Shown here: positions 25,901 to 37,860 of the stretch, in pieces
Position numbering within the stretch: the first letter of the stretch is position 1
Layout: each line of letters opens with the position of its first letter
Source: Ophthalmolycus amberensis
Taxonomy: Eukaryota > Chordata > Actinopteri > Perciformes > Zoarcidae
Direction of reading: 5' to 3'
Assembly: GCA_024529925.1 (NCBI GenBank)
Contig: JAFEUB010001048.1
Coordinates: 855,001 to 919,000, forward strand
Length of the DNA: 64,000 bases
Program-made: the position numbers and the translations under genes
Notes under the pieces: model-generated
Databases searched by the model: none
The model's input: only the letters and a program-made list of their open reading frames with translations
What the model was told of the DNA's origin: nothing

Positions 25901-26695
25901 AAAGTGAATCAAACATTGGGACAAAGTGTTAAAGCAGAACATAGGTGATTTTTTCAACAGGATGGGTGTTGAGCTGCAGTTCATCACTTCTCTATCTGAT
26001 AATGGAATAATAAGAATAATGAGCAAACTTACTCAGTTTGGCGATGAGACGCAAATTCTGATCCTGGTTATTTTTTAGGTCCTCCTCTAAGATGGCGCAT
26101 CGATCACACTCTCCCATACAGAGCCTGGAAACAGTGAAACAAGTTGCTGGTCTTTGTTCCATATTGTTTCTGACAAAGTCAACCCGTTGGGAATGAAGTT
26201 ACCTTTCCTGCAGGCTACTGATGGCATCCTGCAGGTTTTTGTTTTGCTCCTTTAGCTGCTGGGTACGAAGGTGAAACACCTCAAGACTCTGAGCATCTCT
26301 GAAGAAAACAAATGCAATGACAGGTAGATTATATTCAGCCATTCACAAAAGAGCTCCTAAAGCCAGGGTAAAACTTATTATCAACATTTCTTTAATATTA
26401 TAAAACGAATGACTCAATATACTCACAAATAGCGCTCCTTCTTCAACTTGCTCACTTTTTCCTCCAGTTCTAAAAACAGCAACAAATGCCATGTTGAAGA
26501 GTGTGAAACACAATGTATCTGACTTCTTTATAACCTGCATGAACCATTGAGGAAATCACTTTTTATCTGCGTGCATTATATCATGGATCAGTTACCTTGA
26601 AGTGCATTATGATGGCTCTCTCTGAGCTGCCTCCATAAATCGTCAAAGAAGTCAGTTGGGTTGGGTGTTCTGCTGCTCGGTCCTGGGCTGCTCAT
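19915..26695 (-). CDS. rbbp8: RBBP8 (CtIP), DNA-end resection factor
   Basis: Cofactor of MRE11-RAD50-NBS1 that starts 5' resection of double-strand breaks in the nucleus. Coding exons, 5' to 3': 26596-26695, 26427-26469, 26203-26298, 26033-26124, 24084-24156, 23682-23857, 23501-23596, 22997-23070, 22790-22857, 22245-22521, 21967-22135, 21751-21836, 21147-21276, 20920-21054, 20675-20729, 20428-20515, 20205-20346, 19915-20012. Total 1998 nt, 665 aa (human 897). An N-terminal coiled coil carries C-x2-C at residues 86-89 (human zinc-hook region); IIPDSPI lies near residue 150. The C-terminal Sae2-like domain (about 565-640) has TCKEC, SRHRFLYIPPSTPENFWEVG and FPSTQTCIERG, keeping the threonines matching human T847 (CDK) and T859 (ATM/ATR). 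By eye I saw no RB-binding LxCxE or CtBP-binding PxDLS. ATG 26693-26695 begins MSSPGPSSRTPNPTDFFDDL. Confidence 0.94.
21246..21276 (-). repeat. Coding GAA microsatellite in RBBP8 exon 13
   Basis: The start of this RBBP8 exon is a run of GAA/GAG codons giving an uninterrupted glutamate tract after Gln-Lys, followed by CHGELVDSDRTW. A trinucleotide repeat in a coding exon may vary in length. Confidence 0.8.
22664..22688. repeat. Poly-G tract in RBBP8 intron
   Basis: More than 20 consecutive G between exons 22245-22521 and 22790-22857. Its length is unreliable in any assembly. Confidence 0.9.
24340..24690. repeat. Degenerate dispersed repeat, copy 1
   Basis: Contains attagcactaa...acaaagtacagctgaggctgatg...tagttttgcaggtatttagt, and later catccaacagctttcgagat. 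The same ordered words recur at about 44075-44400 and 48514-48660. Old, diverged interspersed element in RBBP8 intron 4. Class unknown. Confidence 0.65.
24955..25491. mobile_element. Probable hAT-type MITE in RBBP8 intron 4
   Basis: The left end agtggtggcccgtcaggg and the right end cggcacgccactg form an imperfect inverted repeat (gtggtggcccgt against gtggcgtgccgt). Flanks atttcaac (24947-24954) and gtttcaac (25492-25499) look like an 8-bp target duplication with one mismatch. Inside the left end, ggccagcaaagccttctctgctggcc forms a hairpin. No coding frame was seen. Confidence 0.6.
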
Positions 26696-28325
26696 CCTCC
26701 ATTCACTGTTAAACACAGCCGGCCCTGCTGCTGCTATGACTTGCTGCAACCTGTCAAAAAAAAAATCAGTGTCACATATTTCTGTATTAATTCGTGATGT
26801 AATGTACGTTAATGTTGGTTTCTCAATGTAAAATACTAACTAGTACAGTATGCCACAAGCTCGGCCTTATTTTAGTCCTGTCAATACAGCTACGCTAACT
26901 ATTGCAAATGTTTATACTGAACATGAACATTTGGGTAAATATTCTTCATGACGTTGACATTGCCTATGTTCTTTCCTCGTGTCCACCGTGACGTTATTCC
27001 CTTGCTGTACATCTCGTTTAAATTTGCCAATGTCACAATACATGGAGAAAATAACTGCAAGTAACAGCTGTAGGAGCTTTAGCTAGCGTTAGCTAAATGT
27101 CCACTCGGATGCACTTTACTTTTAAACTTAAACCAGGTTCATTCTAGTGTCTGCTGACTTGACCGCGGTGTTAAAGTGACACAATAAAAAACACTGAATT
27201 CTATATATTTCTCTACTATGCCCTAACGAAACATTAACGGGTTCAACGTTACGTACTCACTACTTTGCATGACTGTAAACACAACAGCATCACAACACTA
27301 GCACTCGTTAAGATAACGTTGAATTACACGTCAGTTAACGGCTGCCACCCTTCAATATCAGCAACACTTACACCAATGAGTCAGAAAAAACGTTGGGTTT
27401 GAAAGATTAGTACTGTTGTCTATTATATTACTGTAGGTTAGTACAGTACGAGTATTCCCCCTGGATGGTACTCCAAAACTAAACAAAAAATCCAATTTCG
27501 CGCGCCGAAATGCATGCTGGGACGTTTACCCCCCCCCTTCTTCTTCATGTTCTTCTTCTGCTATTATTGAATCGTCGGCGCCCTCTCCTGTTCAAACGTA
27601 TTATTAACTATAAATAGTAATTCTAAAGAATTTGAGCATAACTATTTCATTAGTTTGATTATTTTGTTATTTGTATTTTGTTTTTACTCTCGGGGCACAG
27701 AGCACTAGGCCGGGCACTTGTCTAGGTGAAGGGACATATAGGTAGGAGGTGAGTCAGTGGCAGGTGATGCACCAGGAAGGGACAGGTGTTTTTTTACCAG
27801 AGCAAGAGAGACTGCACGAGAAATGTTTGCTTTTGATCACTATAATAACTTTAACCTAAACTGCAAATCACAACTAAACATTGGGACTTCTTGCCCGAGT
27901 TACAAACAGACTAAAACGGTGCATCAGTGGCCTTTTGACGTAAGTTTTGCTTTGATGTTTTTTTTCTCTTAACATTTTTACAGCATGTGGAGCTGATTCT
28001 GTCACAGCAGTTTACCGTAGAGCATCGAGGGCGTTTTCTCCTTCTAGCTGCACAGGATTACAGCACCCACATTTCTCTCAGTACAGAATGTGTTAACTGG
28101 CCATCTAAAGTTGTCAACGTTTTTACAGCTTGATTACATATCACCTGTTTGGCCAACAATACACAGTTTGGAGAATGTGGTTGTGCAATTATTCATGTGA
28201 AAACATATTTTCCTCAATCTTTCACGATAATTGCATATTGTTAAGAGCTTTACTATATCTGCCAGGTGGGCCAGGAAGTACAAAATGGCACAATAAAGGG
28301 GAAACAAAGATTATTCTTATATTTG
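26696..28325. promoter_or_regulatory. RBBP8 5' region and promoter
   Basis: The RBBP8 5' UTR lies just right of 26695 and may be split, since ttgacag near 26755 looks like an acceptor on the minus strand. At 27492-27503 ccaatttcgcgc joins a CCAAT box to an E2F-like TTTCGCGC, next to gcatgctgggac. This is the likeliest promoter. A (C)n-tttcttcttc tract follows at about 27531-27560. Nothing else gene-like was seen up to the probable FAM168B 3' end. Confidence 0.5.
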
Positions 28326-30004
28326 TTTATTTTTGGTCTTTCTTTAGAATACAAAACAAGAACCAAAATCACAAAAATAACATTTACAAAACAGATTATT
28401 TAACTGAGGTGACTGAGGCAACATAGAAAAGCATGTCTGAAACAGTGATATTGGTGAGTTAGCCTGGAACCTTGAGGTAAAACAGCGAGCAATGTAAAAG
28501 GTCAAATATCTTTACTGTTTTGAATTCGTGCCTTCCATCATTAGTGCTATTCACAAATAGAGTTTAACAAAATCATGTTTTCCTAATATGTCCACAGTTA
28601 GCGTGATTTGATGATGTAGTGCTTCAGACCTACCTAAGAGCAAATTGATTATTGTGAGATGTAGGCCGAATATTCTAGGCGCTTCGCACTATATGGCACC
28701 ATTTTGAATGGTTTCTATTTCAATTCTCATTTAAAACACACACATACAACAATCACACACACAACGCTGGTCCTACTTATCCACTCTTAAAAGGGTGCAA
28801 ATGGTTTCCAAAACGTCCTCTACTTGTTCCCCACCAAGAATGCTTCCGGCTAAAATAAGTGAATAGCTAAAACATTGATATCACTCCCAAAAAAAAATAA
28901 AAAAAATAAATAAAAAAAAGCAGGAACCCAAAGCTGCTGCACACTTTTGGAATAGTTGGTACTCTTCTCCTAAAAGGTTAGACAGCGCAGGAAAAATAAA
29001 ACGCTCAGAATGATTAAGTATTGGAATGGCCGTCAGTCGGAGGCACAAACTCAAGAGTCCCATCTTTCCTAAAATACAAAAAAATGGTAAGACGAAATGC
29101 ATACACTGCATCACTGAGAGAAATAATAAAAACCTAGCTCCAATTACCAAAACACGAAGCAGTGAAAAGAGTACAGTTTGGTCTGCAAAGGTGTGTGCAG
29201 GTATGTTTTTGCATGAATAAACGTTTCTCACCTTTTAATCTTTCACATGTAAGACATGGTCACTGGTGATTCAGCATTGCAGATTATTACTTTTTTTCTT
29301 TTTTTTCAGATCCTTTGGACGTGTGCCTTTTGTTTGATTTTGCATCTGTCACAGCAGGTAGATTGCGCTAGCATTACTTCATATATCTATATATACACAT
29401 GCATTCAACATCATATGTATCCCCCAAATTAAAAGAAACAACAAAAAATACTATTCCAAACTCCCTTTTCACCACTTAAGCTATAAAAAACCTGCATGAC
29501 GATCCACAAAAAAAAGTTTGCATGGAAGCATTGCTGTTTGATGCGAGATATGCAGCAGGTTGTAGAGGTGCTGGCGCTGGGGTGTGACATGGAATGCAGC
29601 CTTATTCCATTGAGAGGGGTCATGGGGATGGGCCTATTCTTCACCCCCTCCTATCCAAATGGGCCTCGTTCTATGTAGTTAGGTTTTAGATTCACATTAT
29701 ACTGGAAGAAGAGTAACTGGTTGCAGACGCTGGCAGGGCAGGTCTTCACCAATAGCAAAAAACACTGGAGTAGAGTGTGAATGCATATCTACCATCTTCT
29801 GACCTGCAGAGACAACATGTGGAAATATAGACTTAACACCTGCTTGTGACTTTAAGAGAAGGTTTTAAACAGTAGACTAAAAAGCCAGAGGGGTGACGTG
29901 TTTTATACAAAACAAATGTTAAATGCATGCAACAACCTTGAACCCATATCAGACTGACATACGGCCAGCAAATACCAAAACAGCATACTCACGCGTCACT
30001 CTCT
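28326..30004 (-). other. FAM168B 3' UTR (inferred)
   Basis: Between the FAM168B stop codon and a reverse-strand AATAAA near 28326-28331 there is about 1.7 kb of AT-rich DNA with no supported exon. FAM168 genes in mammals have long 3' UTRs, so this stretch is assigned by analogy. The open frames here (for example 28881-29231) are low-complexity and do not look coding. Confidence 0.5.
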
Positions 30005-31433
30005 TCACCACTGTGGGTAGCTGTAGCTGGGTGTGCCAGGAGGCCGATATGTCGGCATCGTGACTTGGTGGGGGTTAACAGACGCTGGTGATTGAGTTGT
30101 CAGCAGAGTTCCTAGGAAGCAAAGTGGCCACAGAGTGAACACCGGTGCACAAGTTTGATATAATATACACTTTCACAACAAAGAATGGGGCACAGATCTA
30201 CTGAGACTGTAAATAAGTAAATATGTTTATTTTGCTATATTCAACACAAGGTGGTATAGCTTCATATGCATCTCTACAAAGTATAGATACTGGTTAAATG
30301 ATAAAAACAGAAATGGATGCTCACCAGCTGACATGGCCATGGTGGTGCCGGCTACCATCCCCATGGCGACACTGTTGTGGCGTTGTGGGGCCATGTGCGG
30401 GGCATACATGGCCGCGGGCATCCCATTTGGCTGGACCACTGTAGTGTGATGGATAACGTGAGGCGGTGCAGCATACAGAGGCTGTGTGTAATAAGTGCCT
30501 TGCTGTTGTGAAGGTATTAGTGCCTGGATCCAAGAAGAAGGAAACACCACGTTACAGTTCAAAATGATAAAACAAAACAGGACTTCGTTAAAGTTAGGTG
30601 AAACCTGACAGAAGACAAATCGAAACAAAGAAACCAGTTATGGCCTTGAAGTTTGAAATTTGGACCCATTGATTATTGCGCCATCCTGGATAATACTTTA
30701 ATAACGCAGCCAAGAGCCAAAATCTGTCACCCGTCAACAACACAAATGCACCGACCTGTGCATAGGGGTTCTGTTGGGGGTGGGGGTAGGCGCTCCTGAC
30801 CGGGTAAACACCGGCAGGGTAGGGGTTGGGTGCGGAGGAGTATGGTGGGACAGCCCCATTGTTGGGAGAGCAGGACATTTTGAAAGGAGTGCCTGGAACG
30901 TAGCCTGGGTGGGAGGAAGACACTTAAAGTTAGTACTGCCGACTATTCAGTGTAAGTCACTTTCAGTCAGTGGGTGAAGAAAAATGCAGTTGTTGCAAAA
31001 TTTGTGAATAACAACTGCATCTTAAGAAAGGTCCGCAAACGGAAACTCTGACCCGCTTACAACCTGAAGAGGTGTTGAAATCCTTGCAACAGCACCGACT
31101 TGTAAAATCTCCATTAGCTAATGTCGTGCAGTGTAAACACACAGTCTACAAACATTCTTACCACTGGGGAAGGCTGCGTTCGCTCCTGCATAGATATTGT
31201 GATATGCTGGAGCAGCTGCTGCATAGCCAACAGGGAATCCAGCTGCCATGACCAAAAACAGATCATCAAACAAAACTATCATTTTCAATTTTCTTGATTT
31301 CAGAATATTTGATTGCAGTTAAGATATTTGCTTGAAGCATTACACATCAATACGGGGATTTACCTGGGTAACCCATACCCTTGGTATTGGTAAAGGGGAC
31401 CCCTGCTGCTGCAGGGTTGTAAACTGGATTCAT
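30005..31433 (-). CDS. fam168b: FAM168B (MANI), proline/tyrosine-rich neuronal protein
   Basis: Orthologue of the myelin-associated neurite-outgrowth inhibitor; a small protein with hydrophobic segments. Coding exons, 5' to 3': 31364-31433, 31162-31242, 30756-30904, 30325-30523, 30005-30111. They total 606 nt (201 aa; human FAM168B 195). Sequence from the start: MNPVYNPAAAGVPFTNTKGM, then GFPVGYAAAAPAYHNIYAG, YVPGTPFKMSCSPNNGAVPP, VYPVRSAYPHPQQNPYAQ, QPLYAAPPHVIHHTTVVQPN, GMVAGTTMAMSAGTLLT and the end PPGTPSYSYPQW. The GVPF-NTKGMGYP and MSCSP wording fits FAM168B better than FAM168A. All introns have GT-AG ends. Confidence 0.93.
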
Positions 31434-34047
31434 AATGGATGTCGATTTACAGATGCTGCAATGAAAAAGAGAATGAGTTTCAGAGAATGTAAAATTGACA
31501 AAACAACAAACTAAATTGATAAGATCATCTGGGTAAATGTAGCACAGATTCAGGAGACGCATGAGTTCCAAAAGCAGCCTATGAGACAGTATCTTCTGCA
31601 GCAAAAACAGAGCAAAGCATGATGAAATGCAGACATTCCCATGATGCTGCAGATAGATGATAGTGCCAAGTGATGGTCTGAAATATGGACATTTCCGTGA
31701 CCAGAAAGGTTAAAAGGAAACAACAATGTTGTATTGGGAATATGATATCCTCTCGTGAGGGAACAGGGAGGACTGCTGGTGGCTTACATGAAATGACCTT
31801 GCTAGGTCATATAGTCACAACAGTTTTTATTCACCTTTTAAGCGCTGTGCACACATACTGATAACTGGAATACCATCGTTTTAGTTTTGCACAATTTAAC
31901 ATGGACTTCGGCACTTCTTTAAAATCTTAGTTTTGATTTCCCGCCCCCCCCCCCCCCCCCCACCCATGTCTGAACTAAGTATGACCACTTACTACACCTT
32001 ACTGTTTCTGTGCTCATCCACTTCACTTTCATAGTAATGCAACTGTAATTTTGTACTATACCGTGTATAGAAAAGCTGAAATATACTCCCTAGGACACAT
32101 GCATTTGGAAACATTTCAAAATTACAAACACTACATTTGTTCAATCATTTACAGAGTTGAGTTGGTTGCGTTGCAGCAGTTTTACAACTTTCTAAATTCC
32201 ATTACACAAGAGAAAGACCTCGACTTCTGCTACACATGATGCTCATTAACTGAAAAAAAAAAAATGAAAAAAAAGAAGAAAAGTGCCCTCTAGCGGGGGT
32301 CCGCAAACCATTACATCACTGTACAGGTCTGCTGATTCAAGGACAATTTAAACAGAGACGGAAACGCATCATTTCCATACTAGATTTGTTACTGTGTTAA
32401 CCGAAAACAAGGACACCACTATTTCTAATGAGTAGATTACCAGCACCTCATGTAGTTATGGAGAGGAGTCCTACAAACCCAAATCTATTCTACCGTCGGA
32501 TTTACGGAAACCATAGGGCAACATATAACCCGACTAATCCTTATTATCATATTTTCAAATTGACAACACATCACAAACTATATACACTATTTTAGCAATG
32601 ACTGTTTTCTTCCACTAAAACATGCAGTCGACATGAACGGAGAGTGTGACGCAATACAATAAGTTGATTTATTTTTAACAAAGTCCCGCTTGGTGGTTTG
32701 CATATAATCTTGTTTGCATCCGGCCTCGATAAATCAAGAGATGTAAAGAGGTTCATTTTCAGGTGACGTTGGAAAATGTTGCCTCCAAAAAAAATAAAAT
32801 AAAAAAAATAAAGATGGCAACCTTTAAGTAGAAGAATTCCGAAAGGTGAACGTAGGCTTTGTTATCATTAGCTAGCTTAGCTCACGAGCCTTTAATATCC
32901 GCACAAATCCGCCGCTAGCTAAACGTGTTTCACCGTAGCAGGTCGGTTCCGATGTGCGGACGGACCCGCTAATCACCTGTCCGACGCGAGCAAAGTCACC
33001 GGACCGTCCCCGGACAGCAGCCAGATGGGGGGCAGCTTGTCAACAGGCCGCGCCGCACAGCACAGGCGACAGACAGCCAGACAGCTGTGGTCTGCAGTAA
33101 CGCGCGTCTCAGCCCTACAGATAACCCAAATAACACACGGATCATTTTATCTAGAGATTAATAAGCAACACAGACTCACTGTTGACTGTTCTGACCGTCC
33201 GTTAGTCCGCTCCTTTGGTCTTCTGGTGGAAAATTGTATTTAAGCTAGCTGCTGTTTTGCTCCCAGATGCTTTTGCTGAACTCTTTTGAGCATCTGCGTC
33301 ACTTCCGTGTAGTGTCACGTGGCGAAAATAAAACATATTACGCCGCTTTATCAGACTGTGACCAATTATATTCTGGTAATGTGTAGCTATTTGTTTTTCG
33401 TCTTTACACACTAAAGCATTTTTCTATCGAAACTGCCCCAATAGAAGCAGTCTCTATAACGATTATTAATTTGACTAAACGACGTAACAAATCAGATCAA
33501 ATTATTTATTTATTTGTTAGTAATGCAATTTTTATTGAGTACAGTGCCTTTATGATGTTTGTTTTCTTTGCCACACGGTTTCGACAATGTGACATAGCAA
33601 CAATATGTGACGTCCAACATCCTAAACCCTGCAACATTGTGGCAATTCTCCTTGAGCTCATTATTATGTCGACCCTACGGTCCTTGCAGGCTATAGAAAA
33701 CATTTGACGTTGGTAGGGCTTTCCTTTATCTGACAATTTATCATTACTGGATTTAGCTGATTATGCTTAGCAAATAATGTAAACAAGATTTTTTCAAAAT
33801 TAAATAATTTCTTTCTGTGACAGCACAACTATATGTATATTTGTTCTTCCAGGACCTTGACGCATCGCTTCCATTCAGCCATTGAACTGGGAAGAGTAGA
33901 GGGGTCCATACTGTTGTGGTTTTACTGCGACCTGTATGCGAGTTTATAGGCAAAATGTTGATATTTATCTTATATTAGGGTATCATTCTACGGTGTAAGG
34001 TGTAACTATTCGGTCAACTGGTGTCGTCGGTAAAGATCAGGGCCATA
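31434..34047. promoter_or_regulatory. FAM168B-FBXO45 divergent promoter region
   Basis: The two genes are head to head, 2.6 kb apart between start codons. The stretch 32870-33130 is locally GC- and CpG-richer (cgcacaaatccgccgctagc, gaccgtccccgg) and is the likely FAM168B first non-coding exon and promoter. FBXO45 transcription probably begins in 33900-34047. A poly-C tract sits near 31943-31961. No other gene seen. Confidence 0.5.
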
Positions 34048-36071
34048 ATGTCTGGAGCGGCCGGTGGGGGAGGAGGCTCCTCCTGTCAGGGCGCAGCAGC
34101 GGCAGCCAGTTGCAGCTCCGCCGGCTCTCCCTACGCTGCCGCAGCCGGAGGAGGCGCAGGGGTGGCCGGGAGGTTGCCAGCTCGGGTCCTGGAGCATGTT
34201 TTCTCGTACTTGGAGCTGACCGACTTGACGCGTTGCGCGTTGGTCTGCTGGCATTGGAACAACATGCTGGCGGATGAAAACAGCGAGGTGTGGCGCAGCC
34301 TCTGCAGCCGGTCCTTGAGCGATGAAGCTATGCGTTCTGACATCCTGTGCAACCTGCCCACCTACAAGGGGAAAGTAGGTTTACCAGCATACCGCTGTTG
34401 TCGCGTGTTAAGAGAACCGTGATTTGTGGCGAACCCCTTTCAAATATCTGCCTGTTTAGTGCTACCTGTGCTCTGCAAACACCCTCACGTAACGTGACTA
34501 ATGATGTGGTAAATTGCACACTGTCCTAAAGATACACCAATAAGCAATAATATTGTATGCCAGAAGACCTTATCGATTCGAGCTCGATCTTTTGTAACAC
34601 ATACAAAGTAACACTCATACATTTGTATGTTTTCTTAAAGCCCCGAATTAAATTGGCAGATTCTTAAATGGGCCTTGGTGTAAGGATTTGACAGGCTAAA
34701 TCATGTGTTTTGTTGTCATTAGCTCACATTAGGTCATTATATCCTATTTTATATCATGACCGAAGAGAGGTTACTGTTACTGTTTATTATTGGATAATTC
34801 TGTGCAAGGAAATAATAAGCCCCCTGTAAGTGAAACCTAAGAGCTGTCTCTGTATGAACATTTGTGTCATGAAATATTTGTTGATTTTCCATGGCAACCG
34901 AAACTACTTCAAGGAACTTTAAAGAACTTTAAAAACTTTAAAGACCGCAATCTTTGGAAATTAGTCTTTCATTGGAAGATATTGATTCATTTTTCTCAAA
35001 TTATAATAGCAGCCATAATTATTTTCTCATAAAACGAAGAAGACATTACAGAAGCTTTGCGCTCTTAAGCCCTGATTGGTGCAATACATTCTGTCCTGCA
35101 TGGTATCAAAGCCTAAGTCCATGACCATGTCTCACCTTGTTTATGTAGGCATCTATACAGCATATAGGATATGTTTCCCAGATCTTCAGTGTTCACCAAC
35201 AAATACAAGAGGGCTTTCCTTTTAACTGTAGCACCCAACAATTCCAAAATACTTTGTATTTATTGATAATTATGATTTTTGAACCATTACACATAATTGC
35301 ACTATATTCTTCAAACCTAAATGTCTTTTCACTAAAGCTGTCGTCCCTGTCCAATCATCCGCTACAGCTCAAGGCCTTTCAACATGCTCTGAGCACCCAC
35401 GACTGCTCCCGCAATGTTTACGTGAAGAAGAACGGCTTCACCCTGCACCGCAACCCTATTGCCCAGAGCACGGATGGTGCTCGCGGCAAAATCGGCTTTT
35501 CGGAAGGGAGGCACGCCTGGGAGATCTGGTGGGAAGGTCCTCTTGGCACCGTGGCAGTGATAGGCCTCGCCACCAAGCGGGCGTCCATGCAGTGCCAGGG
35601 CTACCTGGCCCTGCTCGGCAGTGATGACCAGAGCTGGGGCTGGAACCTGGTCGACAACAACCTGCTTCATAATGGGGAGGTCAATGGAAATTTCCCCCAG
35701 TGTAACAATGCGCCAAAATATCAGGTAGGAGCCGGAGTCACAGCTGTCCTTTGTACCCTCATAAGATTTTAGATACTCCAAGAATAACTTGCAGAATGTA
35801 TTGCCCTATTAGTTGTTGTTGTTTTTTTAAATGTATTATTTGTTATTTTTGTAATCCGGCAATGTGTAATTGTGTTTGTCCACAGATCGGGGAGAGAATA
35901 CGAGTGATTCTAGACATGGATGACAAGACGTTAGCCTTCGAGAGGGGTTTTGAGTTTCTCGGTATAGCATTTCGTGGACTGCCCAAAGCTTGCCTGTTCC
36001 CAGCTGTCTCCGCAGTATACGGCAACACCGAAGTCACCATGGTGTACCTGGGAAAACCTCTAGACGGCTAG
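34048..36071 (+). CDS. fbxo45: FBXO45, F-box/SPRY E3 ligase subunit
   Basis: Substrate receptor of an atypical PAM/MYCBP2-SKP1 ubiquitin ligase acting in synapse and axon biology. Exons 34048-34374, 35368-35724 and 35886-36071 give 867 nt of CDS plus stop (289 aa; human 286). The N-terminus (about 1-42) is Ala/Gly/Ser-rich low complexity, as in the human protein. The F-box is at about 43-88 (RLPARVLEHVFSYLEL, CALVCWHWNNML). The SPRY domain follows (NVYVKKNGFTLHRNPIAQST, GFSEGRHAWEIWWEGPLGTV, GSDDQSWGWNLVDNNLLHNG, IRVILDMDDKTLAFERG, YGNTEVTMVYLGKPLDG). The ATG at 34048 is preferred: the frame upstream has only GTG. Confidence 0.96.
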
Positions 36072-36900
36072 ATGCAAAGTAACCTGTGCCACCATTAAAA
36101 CTAACAGGCCACGGGCGAGTGCAGGACTTTTCTTCTTTCAACAGACTTCAGACTGTGTTTGTTGCACCGTTTCAAAAGGTTTTGGAGACCAAGGGGTCAT
36201 GTTCCTTCCCAAGCAGAATAACTATTCACACACACAAAGAGAACTGTTGGCATTTCTACTACAGCTTGACATGAGGAGTGAAACTACAGGGGAGAAGGAA
36301 TGCGTGGGAACTGTCACAAAACACGTTTCTGTATCCGTGTGGAAGTGTCCACTTTTACAGTTTAGCTGCTGGACTGTTTTATTTACAGGATAGCGGAACA
36401 TTATTTAAGTTCATGCGATTCGGGCTAACAGTGCTGAACATTTACGTGAGATTTTATGTCTGCTTAAATGAGGCCAAAACTATTGTAAACTGTGGCAAAT
36501 ACACTCAGACATTGTTTTTAACAAGTGAAACAGTGGTTGTTATCGATGGCTATCTGTTGTATGAGTTAAAGGAAACAGCTCATCGTGGATTAACGCAGTT
36601 TAACTATAATCGATGGGTGGAGTATAATAGTTATATGCCAAATCAATGTGACCTGATCGCTATAGGCAAACATAGAGGACATGCGGACCAACTGTCATGC
36701 ATGTGCATGGATAATGGCGTAAAGACTATAACACCTGTCCAGTAATGGTGGAAACTATAGCTGTATCATGTTTATGTGCGTCCTTTTTAATGTGCTACTG
36801 TAGTATTACACACTATTTATTTCTTGGTTTTTATCTATGGTACTATAGATGCTGTATGGTAATAAGGCCTGAAAATAAAGTCTACATGATGCCACTCTTA
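36072..36900 (+). other. FBXO45 3' UTR
   Basis: Non-coding stretch after the FBXO45 stop with AATAAA at 36874-36879 and a second near 36903. The 155-codon frame at 36278-36745 shows no recognisable protein and is taken as chance. Confidence 0.65.
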
Positions 36901-37621
36901 TAATAAAGAAGGTTTGATGTTTCATGTCTGCTTATCCACGGTTGTCCAACTGCATTACATGTTTCCAGCCCCATGTTATGTTAACCAGCCATGCTCATTT
37001 GATGTTTTTGGAGGCTGTAAAGACAATGCTACAGGAAGACTGCATAGTGTTGCTGTCCTTTGGAAAAAAACATGTATCTCCAAAATTTGTCATTTTGAAG
37101 TATGAACTGTTCCTAAAACTGAATACAGGGCTGTTTTGGAGTTCCAGTACATTGTTTTCAAAGAACAGAACATATGAAATGTATGGTTAACTGCATTAGT
37201 TATTGGTCTGTGTATGAAGTACAGAGCGTAAAGGACACATTATCACGTATACAAGATTAACCATGCATCATACGGACAGGTTGCTAATGTGGTATGGATG
37301 AAGTGCACAATAGGCAGTTCATAGTATACACCACGCAAAGTGACGATGCATGAGAAGCATTCCAAGTCAAGGCTGTCCATTGAGCTCTTACTGTAGGTGT
37401 TGCATGTATTCACTACGTGTGGATCAGCGATATCCTGAAAAATAATCTGTGCTCGGTGTGGTGGAAAATAATCTTTTTAACCTCCCGGTGAGAAATAACC
37501 GAGATGACAAAACTCTTAAATATAAAAACATATTTATTGAACAGACACTAATAATAATTCAGCTGAATAGATAGAGCTCTTTCCCCACAGATGGTTCGGA
37601 GGTCTAACAACAATGAATAGA

Positions 37622-37860
37622 CAAAACAGAGTATATATGCACATTATCAGAATTGAAACTTTCTTTCACAATGTGCATCCTGGTCAATGTGCACAAGAAC
37701 AAAACGGGGGCCCACTCATTAAAACAATGTACCATTGCACTGCTAGCCTTTAAAAAAAAGATGAAAGAAATAAGAAATTAAGAATTCACAGGACACCTTG
37801 AAAGGAGCTGTATCTAACATTCAGAGCATGAATAAAGCCGCAAACAGCGATTTGTTATGT
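37622..37860 (+). repeat. Diverged direct repeat, copy A
   Basis: Carries atcagaattgaaactttct, gtgcacaagaacaaaacg, ggggcccactcatt and, later, attcagagcatgaataaagc. Copy B at 39850-40060 has the same order of words (gtgcacaagatccaaacg, agggcccactctt, aatttagagcattaatatagc). By eye the pair is roughly 75-80% identical over the best part. Confidence 0.7.

Noticed and set aside
28881..29231. 116-codon minus frame ending in a Phe-rich run
   Set aside because: Its start is hydrophobic by chance and the end is a poly-A/T tract; it lies in the inferred FAM168B 3' UTR.
36278..36745. 155-codon frame downstream of FBXO45
   Set aside because: No recognisable domain; lies in the 3' UTR before the AATAAA and is likely chance.
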